A DNA stretch of 64,000 bases from Ustilago trichophora. Its lineage: Eukaryota > Basidiomycota > Ustilaginomycetes > Ustilaginales > Ustilaginaceae. The stretch's first letter is position 1, and the number at the start of each line of letters is the position of its first letter. The stretch covers positions 248,001-312,000 of the forward strand of contig OOIN01000025.1 in the NCBI GenBank assembly GCA_900323505.1, read 5' to 3'. The position numbers and the translations under genes were made by a program. Positions 1 to 10,636 of the stretch are shown one piece after another. The notes beneath the pieces are model-generated. The model was not told where the DNA came from, made no database searches, and saw only the letters and a program-made list of their open reading frames with translations.

Positions 1-802
1 GGTGGTCGTCGGAGGTATAAGCTAGGAGCTGAGCGAGTTGGCTGCTCACATCTTGGTCAGCACTCTGAGCATCCGGCCCCATTGATGAGTCTTGGCCTTG
101 TAGATCGCCCAGACCTTGGAGCGCATCGTCGGTGGTGGTGCACCTGCCTACGGCTTGAATGAGATCCAGCACGAAAACTTCGCGAGGCATAGTTGCGCTG
201 GCGCCCATGACCACCAGCAGCCTGACGTCATTCGGAGCGATCTGTTCAAGCGGTGCTGAGTATGGACGACGAGATGGACCCTCGCCACTGTTGTGGGCAA
301 AATGTGCGAGATGGTTGGCTGCGTCTTGGAGATGGAATCGGAGCTGGTCGAGCTTGCGCAAGAGTTTGTCTTGCTTTCTTGTTCGAGTCGAGTTGGATGT
401 AGATCGTTGCGATAGTGAAGCTTGGTTGTTGCTGGTTGCTAGTTGCCTCCTCTTTCGCAAGAGACTAACAGGCTCGGGAAGCTGACCCTTGGCAAAGAGG
501 AGATGATGCAAGAGCGACTCGGTGAGCCTTGCTGTGAGCTGGATGCAATGTCCACATGCCTGAGCCTTTGTGAGGTCAACATTGCTATTCTGTAGGGCAC
601 GCAGGATGCGATTTCGATTGGAAAAGGTGCTGGACTGGGCGTACTGGAGCAAAAGACCGTTGCGTTCATGTGTGAGCTGGAGGGTCATGTTGGAGCCGAG
701 CTCGAGTTGAGGTAGATCGAGACGGGTAGAGTGACTGCATCTGGAACCTGCTCTGCGTGGTGGCTGGCGCATGTACTGTGGTTGTGGTGGATGCGATGCC
801 AT
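1..802 (-). CDS. Unrecognised protein, N-terminal part only (runs off the left edge)
   Basis: Reading the minus strand from an ATG at 802 gives one frame that stays open to base 1, so about 267 residues are visible and the C-terminus is missing. The protein begins MASHPPQPQYMRQPPRRAGS. It then has a segment rich in Leu, Gln and Asn (about residues 30-100), a basic Ser/Thr/Arg stretch (about 115-145), a probable amphipathic helix around KLDQLRFHLQDAANHL, and a more hydrophobic region near VRLLVVMGA. I see no catalytic motif, signal peptide or membrane segment and cannot name a family. The unbroken frame, with codon use like its neighbours, argues that it is real. It is divergent from the COPI alpha gene, with about 0.9 kb of shared upstream DNA. 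Confidence 0.7.
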   Translation of the reverse strand, partial: MASHPPQPQYMRQPPRRAGSRCSHSTRLDLPQLELGSNMTLQLTHERNGLLLQYAQSSTFSNRNRILRALQNSNVDLTKAQACGHCIQLTARLTESLLHHLLFAKGQLPEPVSLLRKRRQLATSNNQASLSQRSTSNSTRTRKQDKLLRKLDQLRFHLQDAANHLAHFAHNSGEGPSRRPYSAPLEQIAPNDVRLLVVMGASATMPREVFVLDLIQAVGRCTTTDDALQGLGDLQGQDSSMGPDAQSADQDVSSQLAQLLAYTSDDH

Positions 803-1720
803 GTTTGCGTGCGTTGATGGTGTGTACTAGAGGCACGCAGATGAATCTAAACGTGTATTGATGGCATCCCGAAGAGTGATAAAGCGAGTTCCTTGCTGAG
901 TTGGGCTGCGATGGATGGCGTGTTCGACTGGGTTGATGTCAGAGCTCGATGCGACGTTAAGATTAGGGGCCGATAGGAATGGATGGTGTCACAATGCCAG
1001 AGAGCACCAAAAGGTTCAGGAAGAGCTCAAGTGGAGATTGTGAAATACTGTATACAGTCGCGCCAAGATGGCCATCACGTGAGAGACTGGCTGACCCCAA
1101 TCAAAGTTAAGTTTGATTCGATCTGACATTCGAGCCGAAATTCAATTCGCAGAAAGTAACACGTTGGAATTGCTCCCCTTTTTCAAGTGTGATGCTCCCG
1201 TACTGAAATTGATTGGTGTGTGTAAAATTTGAATTTGGATGAATACAAACTTGACTCGGAATGATCAGACGCGGCCAGCACAAGCACAAGCACAAGCACA
1301 AGCACAGGCACAAGCACAGGCCACACACACACTCTCTCTACTGACACTGAGCCACGTTGCACTCTCTCTTCTTGCTCTCTCCCGGGAAGCATCGTTGTGC
1401 ACCTGTGCCATTTTCCATTCCAAACGCATAGCCTCGCTGGGCTTCAACTCTTCTTCTTGTTCATCATCCCTGTCGTTCCTTTTTCGACCTTGACCTCCCC
1501 CCTCCTCTCTCATCGTTGCACTCACATTCGACACACGCAACTACGACGAGGCGCAGCCTACCACCAACTTCAGCTGCTGCATCACACCACCTTTCAGCAC
1601 CTGGCGTTTATATATATATATATATATCTGTATTGAGAGAGAAAGAGCAATATCGTCACCGCCTCTGCCTACCCTTTGCACTGCTGAGCCGCTCGACTCA
1701 TTCGAGCACTTCTAGCCACC
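803..1720. promoter_or_regulatory. Divergent intergenic region with microsatellite and TATA-like tract
   Basis: No gene is seen. It holds an imperfect six-base repeat of the type CACAAG at about 1277-1320, long C/T-rich stretches from about 1330 to 1520, and an alternating TA tract at 1609-1627, roughly 95-110 bases before the COPI alpha start. That tract is the best TATA-like candidate. Short frames here are low-complexity products of the repeat. Confidence 0.5.
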
Positions 1721-4700
1721 ATGCAGATGCTCACAAAATTCGAGTCCAAGTCCAACAGGGTCAAAGGTATTGCCTTCCACCCTCGCCTCCCGCTCTTGGC
1801 TGCTTCCCTTCACAATGGCTCGATCCAGCTTTGGAACTACCAAACCGGCACCATCTACGATCGACTCGAGGAGCACGACGGTCCCGTTCGAGGCATCTGC
1901 TTCCACCCTTCTCAGCCTCTCTTGGTCAGTGGTGGAGACGACTACAAGATCAAAGTCTGGAACCACAAGACACGCAAGTGTCTATTCACCCTCAACGGCC
2001 ATCTCGACTACGTACGCACCGTCTTCTTCCACCACGAGCACCCCTGGATTCTCTCTGCTTCCGACGACCAGACCATTCGCATTTGGAATTGGCAGAGCAG
2101 AACCTGCATCGCCATCCTCACCGGTCACAACCACTACGTCATGTGCGCTCAGTTCCACCCCAAGGACGACTTGATCGTCTCGGCCTCCATGGATCAGACC
2201 GTCCGTGTTTGGGACATCAGCGGCCTTCGCAAGAAGAACACCTCCGCCCAGCCCATGAGCATCGAGGAACAGATCGCACGCGCCAACAGTGCTCAGGCCG
2301 ACTTGTTTGGAAACACAGATGCCATGGTCAAGTACGTCCTCGAGGGTCACGACCGCGGTGTCAACTGGGCCTCGTTCCACCCTACTTTGCCTCTCATCGT
2401 CTCAGCCGGTGACGATCGACAGATCAAGCTCTGGAGGATGTCAGATACCAAGGCTTGGGAAGTTGACACCTGCCGCGGTCACTTTAACAACGTCTCTTGC
2501 GCCCTCTTCCACCCACGACACGAGCTCATCATCTCAGATGCCGAAGACAAAACCATTCGCGTCTGGGACATGGGAAAACGCACTGCCGTCCAGACCTTCC
2601 GTCGAGAGAGCGACCGCTTCTGGGTTTTGACCGCCCACCCTACCCTCAACCTCTTTGCTGCAGGTCACGACAACGGTCTCATCGTCTTCAAGTTGGAGCG
2701 CGAGCGTCCCGCTTTCTCCGTCCACCAGAACACGCTCTACTACATTCGCGACAAGCAGGTCCGATCCCTCGACTACGCCACCGGTGCCGACCACGCCCTC
2801 CTCAGCGTCAAGCGTCTCGGCAACCAGTACGTTCCCCCGCGCACCCTTAGCTTCAACCCTGCCGAGCGCTCCGTCATTGTCACCTCGGTCGCCGGAGACC
2901 AGGGTACCTTCGATGTGGCTCCCCTTCCTCGCGAGGCTGGCGGCGACTTGGCTGAAAGCTCGAGCGTCGGCAAGCGTGGCACCGGCTCCAGCGCCATCTT
3001 TGTCGCCCGTAACCGATTCGCCGTCCTCGACAAGACCGCCCAGACCATCGAGATCCGCGACCTCAACAACGCCGTCACCAAGACCATCACGCCCCCTCAG
3101 CCCACCAACGAGATCTTCTTTGGCGGCACTGCCAGCCTCATCCTCAGCACCGCCACCGGCGTTATTCTCTACGACATCCAGCAGCAAAAGACGCTCACCG
3201 AGCTCACCAGCCCGCCCGTCAAATATGTCGTATGGAGCATCGATGGCAGCATGGTCGCCTTGCTCAGCAAGCACACCATCATCCTCGCCGACAAGTCGTT
3301 CTCGTCCAGCAACTTGATTCACGAGACCATTCGCATCAAGAGCGCTGCTTGGGACGAGAGCGGTGTGCTGCTCTACAGCACTCTCAATCACATCAAGTAT
3401 GCTCTGCCCCAGGGTGACAACGGTATCATCAAGACGCTTGAGCAACCCGTCTACCTCACCCGCGTCAAGGGCAAGACCGTCTCGTGCCTCGACCGATCCG
3501 CTCGTCCTCAGAACATCACCATCGACCCTACCGAATTCCGCTTCAAGTTGGCGCTCATCCAGGGCAAGTACGACGACGTGTTGACCATCATCAAGAACAG
3601 CAACCTGGTCGGTCAGGCCATCATTGCTTTCCTCCAGAAGAAGGGCTATCCCGAGATTGCCTTGCATTTCGTCCAGGACAAGAGCACCCGCTTCGATCTT
3701 GCCATCGAGTGCGGCAACCTCGACGTCGCTCTCGAGACTGCCGAATCGCTCAACGTCGACGAGGTCTGGGACCGACTCGCTACTGCCGCTCTGCGTCAGG
3801 GCAACCACAAGATCGTCGAGCGTGCTTACCAGCGAACCAAGAGCTTCGACAAGCTCAGCTTCCTGTACTTGATCACCGGTAACACGGAAAAGCTCGCCAA
3901 GATGTCGGTCATCGCCGACAAGCGTGGTGACCAGCTCAGCCGCTTCCACAATGCGCTCTACCTCGGAAACGCCGAGGCTCGCGCCAGTGTGCTTTCGGAC
4001 GTCGGTCTGCCAGCACTCGCCTACGCTGCTGCCAAGTCCAACGGGCTTGACGACCGGGCTGCTGCCATCGCTGCTCACAATGGTATGGAGGAGGAGGCTA
4101 CCGAGATGGACCGCCAACTCGACTTGGGCGAGGGTACTTCGAAGCTCGCTCCTCCCACTGCTGTTTCGCAGGCCTACCAGCACAACTGGCCCATCCTTAG
4201 CAGCGAGCAGAGCTACTTTGACCGTGCACTTGTTGCCGGCAACGAGGGCGGTCCCATCTTCAAGGACAATGCTCTCAAGGGAGCCAAGACACACGACATC
4301 GAGTCGTGGCTCGATGGCGAGGCGTTGGAGGAGAGCGATGAGGAGAACGAGGAGGGCTTCGACGCCGCCCCCGAGGACTTTGGCGAGGCCGAGGAGGCTT
4401 GGGACCTCGCAGAGGAGGAAGTGGCATTGCCCGAAGAGGAGGCCGCCGTTGTGGCACCACTCGAGGAGACGCCATTGGAAGGACTGGGTGCAGGCAGCTC
4501 GGAGGCCGAGCACTGGCTGCGCAACTCGCCTGTGGCTGCGGATCACGCCGCTGCAGGATCGTTCGAGACGGCCATGACGCTTCTCTCGCGGCAAGCCGGT
4601 ATTGTCGATTTTGCACCGCTCAAGCCTCTGTTCATGTCGTCGTTCTTGGCAGCGCGCAGCTTCCTCCCCGCCGCGCCAAGTGCAGGTCCCATCGAGGTGC

Positions 4701-5437
4701 ATCTGCGCCGCAACAACGAGGAGAGCGACGGCAAGGTGACCATGGCACATCCTGCCTCTCCCCGATCCGTTAAGGGGTTGGCTTCCGGCGACTTGCAAGA
4801 TGGCTACCGCGCCGTCAGCGCCAACAAGCTTGCTGAAGCCGAGACCATCTTCCGTCGTCTCTTGCACCAGCTTGTTCTGACACCAGCTTCGACCGAAGCC
4901 GAGGCGACCGAGATCCAGGACCTCATCGTGCTCTGCCGAGAATACATCCTCGGTGTCTCGATTGAGCTCAGTCGTCGAAAGCTCGTCGCAGTCGAACCAG
5001 ACAATGTCGCACGCAACCTCGAGCTCGCTGCATTGTTCACCCACACCCAGCTGCAGCCTCAGCACCAGACCTTGGCCCTCCGAAGCGCCATGACTGAAGC
5101 CCGCAAGGTCAACAACTACGCCATGGCAGCCAGCTTCGCCAAGCGCCTGATGGAGCTTGCCCCCGCACCGGCAGTCGCACAGAAGGCCCAGCAGATCATC
5201 TCACTTGCCGAGCGAAGCCCTCGCGATGCGGTCGACGTGCCTGGCTACGACCCCCTCGAGCAGACCTTTATCATTTGCGCTGGAAGTCACAGGCTTTTCA
5301 CCGCTGCAGGTGCAGGCTCGGTCTCGGACCCACTCACGGGCGCAAGATATCTGCCCGAGTTCAAGGGCACACTCTGCAAGATCACCCAGATCTCCGAGGT
5401 CGGCAGACTTGCATCTGGCCTTCGCAGCTTTGCGTAA
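1721..5437 (+). CDS. RET1: Coatomer subunit alpha (COPI coat)
   Basis: This is the alpha subunit of the COPI coat. It helps bud vesicles that return proteins from Golgi to ER, and its WD40 propellers bind KKXX-type cargo tails. The 1238-residue product is close to the usual 1200-1230. It opens MQMLTKFESKSNRVKGIAFH, typical of the family. WD40 repeats follow to about residue 320, with several WD-type repeat ends such as TIRIWNW and TVRVWD. Then come the second propeller and solenoid, an acidic linker (about 870-930, rich in EE and DE), and the C-terminal domain that binds epsilon-COP. The start has a good context (agccaccATG); Met3 is a possible alternative. There is no intron. An antisense frame of 843 codons lies opposite, but it is a coding shadow. 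Confidence 0.97.
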   Translation: MQMLTKFESKSNRVKGIAFHPRLPLLAASLHNGSIQLWNYQTGTIYDRLEEHDGPVRGICFHPSQPLLVSGGDDYKIKVWNHKTRKCLFTLNGHLDYVRTVFFHHEHPWILSASDDQTIRIWNWQSRTCIAILTGHNHYVMCAQFHPKDDLIVSASMDQTVRVWDISGLRKKNTSAQPMSIEEQIARANSAQADLFGNTDAMVKYVLEGHDRGVNWASFHPTLPLIVSAGDDRQIKLWRMSDTKAWEVDTCRGHFNNVSCALFHPRHELIISDAEDKTIRVWDMGKRTAVQTFRRESDRFWVLTAHPTLNLFAAGHDNGLIVFKLERERPAFSVHQNTLYYIRDKQVRSLDYATGADHALLSVKRLGNQYVPPRTLSFNPAERSVIVTSVAGDQGTFDVAPLPREAGGDLAESSSVGKRGTGSSAIFVARNRFAVLDKTAQTIEIRDLNNAVTKTITPPQPTNEIFFGGTASLILSTATGVILYDIQQQKTLTELTSPPVKYVVWSIDGSMVALLSKHTIILADKSFSSSNLIHETIRIKSAAWDESGVLLYSTLNHIKYALPQGDNGIIKTLEQPVYLTRVKGKTVSCLDRSARPQNITIDPTEFRFKLALIQGKYDDVLTIIKNSNLVGQAIIAFLQKKGYPEIALHFVQDKSTRFDLAIECGNLDVALETAESLNVDEVWDRLATAALRQGNHKIVERAYQRTKSFDKLSFLYLITGNTEKLAKMSVIADKRGDQLSRFHNALYLGNAEARASVLSDVGLPALAYAAAKSNGLDDRAAAIAAHNGMEEEATEMDRQLDLGEGTSKLAPPTAVSQAYQHNWPILSSEQSYFDRALVAGNEGGPIFKDNALKGAKTHDIESWLDGEALEESDEENEEGFDAAPEDFGEAEEAWDLAEEEVALPEEEAAVVAPLEETPLEGLGAGSSEAEHWLRNSPVAADHAAAGSFETAMTLLSRQAGIVDFAPLKPLFMSSFLAARSFLPAAPSAGPIEVHLRRNNEESDGKVTMAHPASPRSVKGLASGDLQDGYRAVSANKLAEAETIFRRLLHQLVLTPASTEAEATEIQDLIVLCREYILGVSIELSRRKLVAVEPDNVARNLELAALFTHTQLQPQHQTLALRSAMTEARKVNNYAMAASFAKRLMELAPAPAVAQKAQQIISLAERSPRDAVDVPGYDPLEQTFIICAGSHRLFTAAGAGSVSDPLTGARYLPEFKGTLCKITQISEVGRLASGLRSFA

Positions 5438-5946
5438 AGATGATGTAGAACGAGAGTATGGACTGCTGATGCGGTTCATGATTTTATGTAGATATATGCA
5501 TGCAAAGATGTGCAACTTTCTTGCCGTTCTTTGGTGGGCTGGAGTGTGCAAATGTTGTGTGAATGCTGATGCGAGTGCAGTTGTCGTCTAAGTGAAGGGG
5601 TTTTGATGTGATGAGCGGCTGAGGTTGAAATGAATTTGAGGTATCGGTCTTTCAAGTGTCAGGGTCTGGAATGTTGAAAAGGCACACACGCAGGCGTGCG
5701 GTCGACGTGTGTTCCGTGCGCGTTTCCTCCACTTCAACACCTTGCCGACCGACAAGCACCGACTTCTCCTTGACTCTGATCTCTATCTATCAATGGCCAG
5801 CAATAGTGCCTACACCACAACGCACAGTGACACTCTCCTGACACACGTTGGGCACAATCTTGCCCCGGCTCGTCTGGAGCTGGAAAGAAACGCAGGTGCC
5901 ACTCACAGCCGAAGCCGATCGCCCTGCTCGTAAGGGCAGCTGAAGC
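5438..5946. other. Intergenic, COPI alpha 3' end to CCZ1 leader
   Basis: About 510 bases between two genes on the same strand. It should hold the 3' UTR of the COPI gene and the promoter and leader of CCZ1. I see no RNA gene or repeat. Short frames across it lack any family resemblance. Confidence 0.4.
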
Positions 5947-8900
5947 ATGTCGTTCCTGCCCTCCTTCTCCTCCCTGGCAGCGCCCTCGAACTCGACCGCC
6001 ACCTCTTCCTCCGCACCTACTTTCAAGCCCGCCACTCTATCCTACTTTACCATCTTCTGCCCTGCCCTCAAGCCTCCCAAAAACCGCGATGCCCCCACCT
6101 CTGACGAACCCGAGGAGCACGACGAAGATGCGCGCGAAATCGCACGCGAAGCGGCCCAAATCCTCTTTTACACCAGTCGAGCCCGCGCTGCACTCAAGGA
6201 TCGCATGCTTCGCCAGATCGGAGTGGCCAAAGGCATGATAGAGTTCTGCACCATGGTGTCCAAGCCCAACCTCTCCAGCGCCTCCCCGATCGGCAACAGT
6301 GATGATGACCTGGAAAGGGGGAGGAGCTGGAATGTCCACTCTAGCAAACGTCGGATGATCCTTATCGAGGTCGAGAGCGGGATGTGGGTACATGCGAGTA
6401 TCGAGCTTCCTTACACTACACGGTCTGCTCCTGCAGCCGCTTCTGCGGCAAAAGTGGCGAAAGAGTATCACGATGCCCTATTACCGGATGCTTGGGTGGA
6501 AGAGAGCATCCGCCGCGCATGGAGAGACTGGAGGCTGCTCAATGGTTGCCCAGCTCACGTCTTGTCGCAAAAGGCGGGCAGGGCCAGGCTGGAGAGATCG
6601 TTGGAAAAGTACTTCTCGGTCTGGGCTTGGAGCTGGGATCTGGAGCTAGCGACCAATGCCGACGTGGCGCAGCAACGAAGCCTCTTTACAGAATGTGTGG
6701 AAGGGTTTCCTGTGGTGGCCAGGGCGCCGAGATCAAAGATGGTCCGTCTGATGCAGTCGGATGCTGCGCAGAGGATGAAGAATGGCAAGCATGGAGAGAG
6801 CGAGATGGTGATCCTGTCGGATACAGCCGTCTTGTGGCCGCCTACTGATGCTGGGTGTTTCGACTCTGAGGATGAGGCAGAGGATGGCGACGAGTCCACA
6901 TCCCATACGGAGAACAACCGATCGGAACAAGATCGAGTACTAGCGACTCAGCAACTCATGGACCCAGAAACCAAAGCCGAACTACTTCGTCGAGTTGTCA
7001 GCCACCTAACAGGTCTAGAACGCGAACGAGATCTGATTCGCGCCGCCTCGGTCTCGAGCACCAGCGATGGGCGCAAAAGAGGCACATCGGGCGCCATTCG
7101 AGAACGCGGTTCTTCCACCACCAACAGCAAAACTGATATGCGCAACGGTCTACTGTCCGCTTCCACCAACAAGAAACGTGTCGTCTCGTCGCCAATTATG
7201 CAACAGCGTTCGACGAGCGCTTCGAGCTACGCTTCGTCTACTACGGAGTCTACGCGCTGGTCGAATTGGGGTAGTGTCTTCAGCGGGCTCGGCAAGCTGG
7301 GTTTTCGAGGGAACGGCGATTCGTCGGCACGTAGCGAGGTGCGAGAATCAAAACCGGCGGCTGTAGACGCCCTTGACGAACCGGGAGCCTCGGGAATCTC
7401 CATCAATACCGCCGATCTGAGTGCAGCAGAGGTGAGAGCAGGGCATGATGAGGGTCCGACGGCATCGTCGCCTATCGAAGCGTCCGCGAACCCAAAAGAT
7501 GGGGATGCGAGCGGCGGGGAAGAGGCATCTAGCCCTCTCCAGGTATTCTCTCAGAGACTGGCAGATGCAATACCGATCCAGGAAGCTGGAGGAAAGATGT
7601 GGACTGGCGCAGAGCTGGCGTTTCGTGGAATCGGTGCTTCGTTGGGGCTGGCGAACGCGCCAACTCCACCCGCCGCAACCAACAACAGAATTGCTGACCC
7701 ATCCGCACAAGGGGCAGCTTCGAAGCCTGCCCAGGATCGAGACATCTCAGAGCGCGACCGATTTGCCGATGCCAGCTTCGACACAAATGGCGACGGTGAT
7801 GCAGATGCAGACGCGAGCGTTGTGACCAAGGTGTCGATTCTGGAGCCCGAGGTGGATGTCAATGAGCTGGCAGAGGCGCTGGTTACGGATGAGGATGCGC
7901 TGAATTTGTCCATTTCAGAGCCCTTTGATGAATCTGCGGATGCCATCGTCAGCACCAGCAAGGCTGTTCCCGAGGCGGAGGTCGAGCAAACCAAGCCGCA
8001 GCTGAAGGCGGAGACCGGAGCGGCGACCCACTCGGGACCCGATGCTGAAGGAAGCGACCCCATCTCGCCCACCACAGACACTCACGTTGGCTCTGACGCC
8101 GCCTCCATACGCACAAGTGCAAGTGCCAAAGCGTTCCCCTCAATCTCTGTCACCTCTGCAGCTTGGTACAACACGAAAGCCCTGCGCGCTGACCCAGCCG
8201 TCACGACATCCTCGCCGAAACTGCCATCCATTGCTGGCGGGGGAATCTTTAGCCCCATGGGAAAAGCCGATGCATGCCACGCCGAGCCAGCCCTTGACAC
8301 GTCACTGGGCGGCATCTCTGTCCAATCCGAGCATCACGATTTCGAGCTGGACGGATGGGGATACGAGCAACCGCAACCGTTCCAATCGTTTCGCTGCTTT
8401 GTTGGCGACAGTGACACGCCAGTCTCTTACGAGAGTTTGGGTTTGCTACAAAAACATCCATTTCAGTCTACCGAGTTCAGGGTGACATTCACGACTCGAC
8501 GGCTGCTGACGTTGGTGCTGATTGAAAAAGTGGGGTCTACTGTGGGGTCGTCGTTAGCTGTGCACGGATCGGACAATAGAGATGTGTTGGATGACGCATG
8601 GCAGCTGCTCCGAAGATCGCAGCGAATTCTCAATGACTATGACCGGCAGACGAAAGCTCAACAGAAAATTGACGGCAACGCAGCGGTGCGATTCCTGCAT
8701 CTGGACGGACCGACTCTGACGTTCCAATCGTCACTGGAAGACGGGGAGCCCAAGATGGAGGATGACGTCCAGGTGGTTGCGGACGCGCACTGTGTTGGAG
8801 CGATGGAGATGATGCGCAAGCATGGCGTGGTAGAAACGTTCTTGCGAAGCAGCAATGGGAAGACTTGGACTGCTTCTCGTCAGGGGCGAGGGAGGAAACG

Positions 8901-9060
8901 AGATGTTGACGACGATGATGATGATGATGCTGGCGCGATGTTGGGGATGAAGAAGACGAATCAGACATTTATGGTACTGGCGGGGAAAAAGATGAGTATT
9001 GTGGATTGCGATTTGGAGTTGAGGCGGTTGGCGAATGAGTATCCTAGTTTTGGGATTTAG
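5947..9060 (+). CDS. CCZ1: Vacuolar fusion protein Ccz1-like (Rab7/Ypt7 GEF subunit)
   Basis: Ccz1 pairs with Mon1 to activate the Rab GTPase Ypt7/Rab7 on late endosomes, autophagosomes and the vacuole. The N-terminus has the Ccz1 longin-domain pattern: a strand YFTIFCPAL, then QILFYTSR, then the helix MLRQIGVAKGMIEF, and later MILIEVESGMWVHASIEL. These fall in about residues 30-165. The product is 1037 residues, longer than yeast Ccz1 (about 700). The excess is a Ser/Ala/Asp-rich, probably disordered middle (about 300-770), while the last 230 residues look folded again and include an acidic DDDDDDD run near residue 980. No intron is needed. The assignment rests mainly on the first 170 residues. 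Confidence 0.8.
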   Translation: MSFLPSFSSLAAPSNSTATSSSAPTFKPATLSYFTIFCPALKPPKNRDAPTSDEPEEHDEDAREIAREAAQILFYTSRARAALKDRMLRQIGVAKGMIEFCTMVSKPNLSSASPIGNSDDDLERGRSWNVHSSKRRMILIEVESGMWVHASIELPYTTRSAPAAASAAKVAKEYHDALLPDAWVEESIRRAWRDWRLLNGCPAHVLSQKAGRARLERSLEKYFSVWAWSWDLELATNADVAQQRSLFTECVEGFPVVARAPRSKMVRLMQSDAAQRMKNGKHGESEMVILSDTAVLWPPTDAGCFDSEDEAEDGDESTSHTENNRSEQDRVLATQQLMDPETKAELLRRVVSHLTGLERERDLIRAASVSSTSDGRKRGTSGAIRERGSSTTNSKTDMRNGLLSASTNKKRVVSSPIMQQRSTSASSYASSTTESTRWSNWGSVFSGLGKLGFRGNGDSSARSEVRESKPAAVDALDEPGASGISINTADLSAAEVRAGHDEGPTASSPIEASANPKDGDASGGEEASSPLQVFSQRLADAIPIQEAGGKMWTGAELAFRGIGASLGLANAPTPPAATNNRIADPSAQGAASKPAQDRDISERDRFADASFDTNGDGDADADASVVTKVSILEPEVDVNELAEALVTDEDALNLSISEPFDESADAIVSTSKAVPEAEVEQTKPQLKAETGAATHSGPDAEGSDPISPTTDTHVGSDAASIRTSASAKAFPSISVTSAAWYNTKALRADPAVTTSSPKLPSIAGGGIFSPMGKADACHAEPALDTSLGGISVQSEHHDFELDGWGYEQPQPFQSFRCFVGDSDTPVSYESLGLLQKHPFQSTEFRVTFTTRRLLTLVLIEKVGSTVGSSLAVHGSDNRDVLDDAWQLLRRSQRILNDYDRQTKAQQKIDGNAAVRFLHLDGPTLTFQSSLEDGEPKMEDDVQVVADAHCVGAMEMMRKHGVVETFLRSSNGKTWTASRQGRGRKRDVDDDDDDDAGAMLGMKKTNQTFMVLAGKKMSIVDCDLELRRLANEYPSFGI

Positions 9061-10636
9061 TGGCCAAAGCAATCGAAGCTGTTTTGTCAAGCAAGGATGT
9101 CAGAAGTAATACGTGTGATGGACTCGATATGGACTGGTGTCGTCAAGACTGAGTGATGAGGAGTGCCCGATTGAAGAGCAAGATGCCCGATCCGAGCAAC
9201 GGGTGAGATAGCGGCGGACTGACACAGCTATTGGAGTTTGGTGAGCAGGCTTGTTGACAATGTTGGATACAAACGAGTCACGGAACAGCATGAAACGGAT
9301 ACCAAGGCTTGTCTCGACGTCATGGCCATGAACAGAGCAAGACAGCCAACGTTGTGAAGGATATTGCGGCAGTCTATCAAGGAGGATGTGATTGATTGAT
9401 TGATTGATGATGGACAAAGCGGAGAAAGCAACACATTCGGATTTGGCGGTTGCAGTTTACGCGTGGCCCCGGGAAAGCCTTTCATTTATTTATTTTTATT
9501 TTTAGTTTTTGTCTCTCCAAGACCAAGAGACCGGATATGGTAACAGACGAGATGATTGGGCTAGGCTAGGTGATGCGATGCGATACGGAATGAGACGCAA
9601 GAGAGGCAACACATATGATTCAATAGAATGCAGTCGACAGAAGAGGATACAGTAGCAGCCAAGCTTACCGAATCACAATGTAGAGAAAGTTGGAGTGCGG
9701 GGAGGATGGAGGGCAGAGACAAGAAGGAATCTACGATAAGCAGATCGCCAAGGTCCTTCCTCTAAAGGTAATTTGAACTGCCTGTAATGGTAAGTGTGCT
9801 GATTTGGCAACTGATTGACAAAAAGCAGGAAAAAAAAAGAAAAGAAAAAAAAGGACCCTGACAAGATGCATTACTGTACAGTATTCTTGAGACGTTGCTG
9901 CATTATTGCACACTCATAGACTGCTCTCTTGTCTGGCCCCCTCGTGTGTCCAGTCAAAGTGTCCCGGTAACAAATGCTGTATGTGTGTGGGTCGTCTGAC
10001 CGTGAGAGTGTAATGAAACAAAAAAAAAGTTTGTGTCCCTCGAGCAAGCAGAAAGGATTGACCGGTGTGCAGGATTGAGCGTAGCATTGGGTGCTGCTAT
10101 ACTACTGTACAGTACATTGACCGGTGTTGCAACAAGAGCGAATAAGAATCGAATGGTTGTTCATACTGTACAGTACTGTACTGTACTGTAATTCCCCAGC
10201 TGGGGCGGACACTTCCGACACTACTCTATGTGAAAAAGGGTCTACAGAAATAATAAAAAAGCGTTTGTTATCTCGAGCGAATTCAGGAAGCGCTGTGCAC
10301 TGTCGGACGCCTTCAGTCCGCGTGTTGAAAGAGTCAGAAAAATAAAAATAAAAAATAAAAATAAAAATAAAGCACACTCTGTGCGTGCCGTGGGACAAAT
10401 ATGCATGCTCTTTTGTTGCTAGCCACAGCAGTCTGAGCGAGCGAGCGAGCGAGCGTGTTTGAAGAAGAAACTCGTGCTTGCTTCCCTCCCTCTTCCCTCC
10501 TCGCCACCAACACCATCATCCCCCATCCTCCCGCTGCACCGGCTTCTTCTCTCGTGGATTTAAGCAAACGCAAGGCGAGCTTGTCTTTGCTTCAGCCCAA
10601 CTCAAACAAGCTACCAAGGTGTAGAGTCACGCAAAG
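9061..10636. promoter_or_regulatory. Long upstream region of GCV2 with repeated palindromes
   Basis: No gene is seen in about 1.6 kb. It contains a GATT tandem repeat (9390-9408) and A-rich and T-rich tracts. The palindrome TACTGTACAGTA occurs three times (9872-9883, 10103-10114, 10164-10175), the last running into further TACTG units to 10190. A perfect 12-base palindrome CCCCAGCTGGGG lies at 10194-10205. A purine/pyrimidine GAGC repeat follows near 10437-10456, close to the GCV2 leader. Function is inferred only from position. Confidence 0.45.

Noticed and set aside
1239..1540. Several short frames with Ala-Gln, Cys-Leu or Ala-Cys repeats
   Set aside because: They are translations of the CACAAG-type microsatellite in the COPI alpha promoter.
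2534..5065. An 843-codon minus-strand frame opposite the COPI alpha gene
   Set aside because: It is the mirror of a highly codon-biased real gene, where C-ending codons suppress antisense stops. It has a Val/Leu/Asp/Gly-rich composition and no domain.
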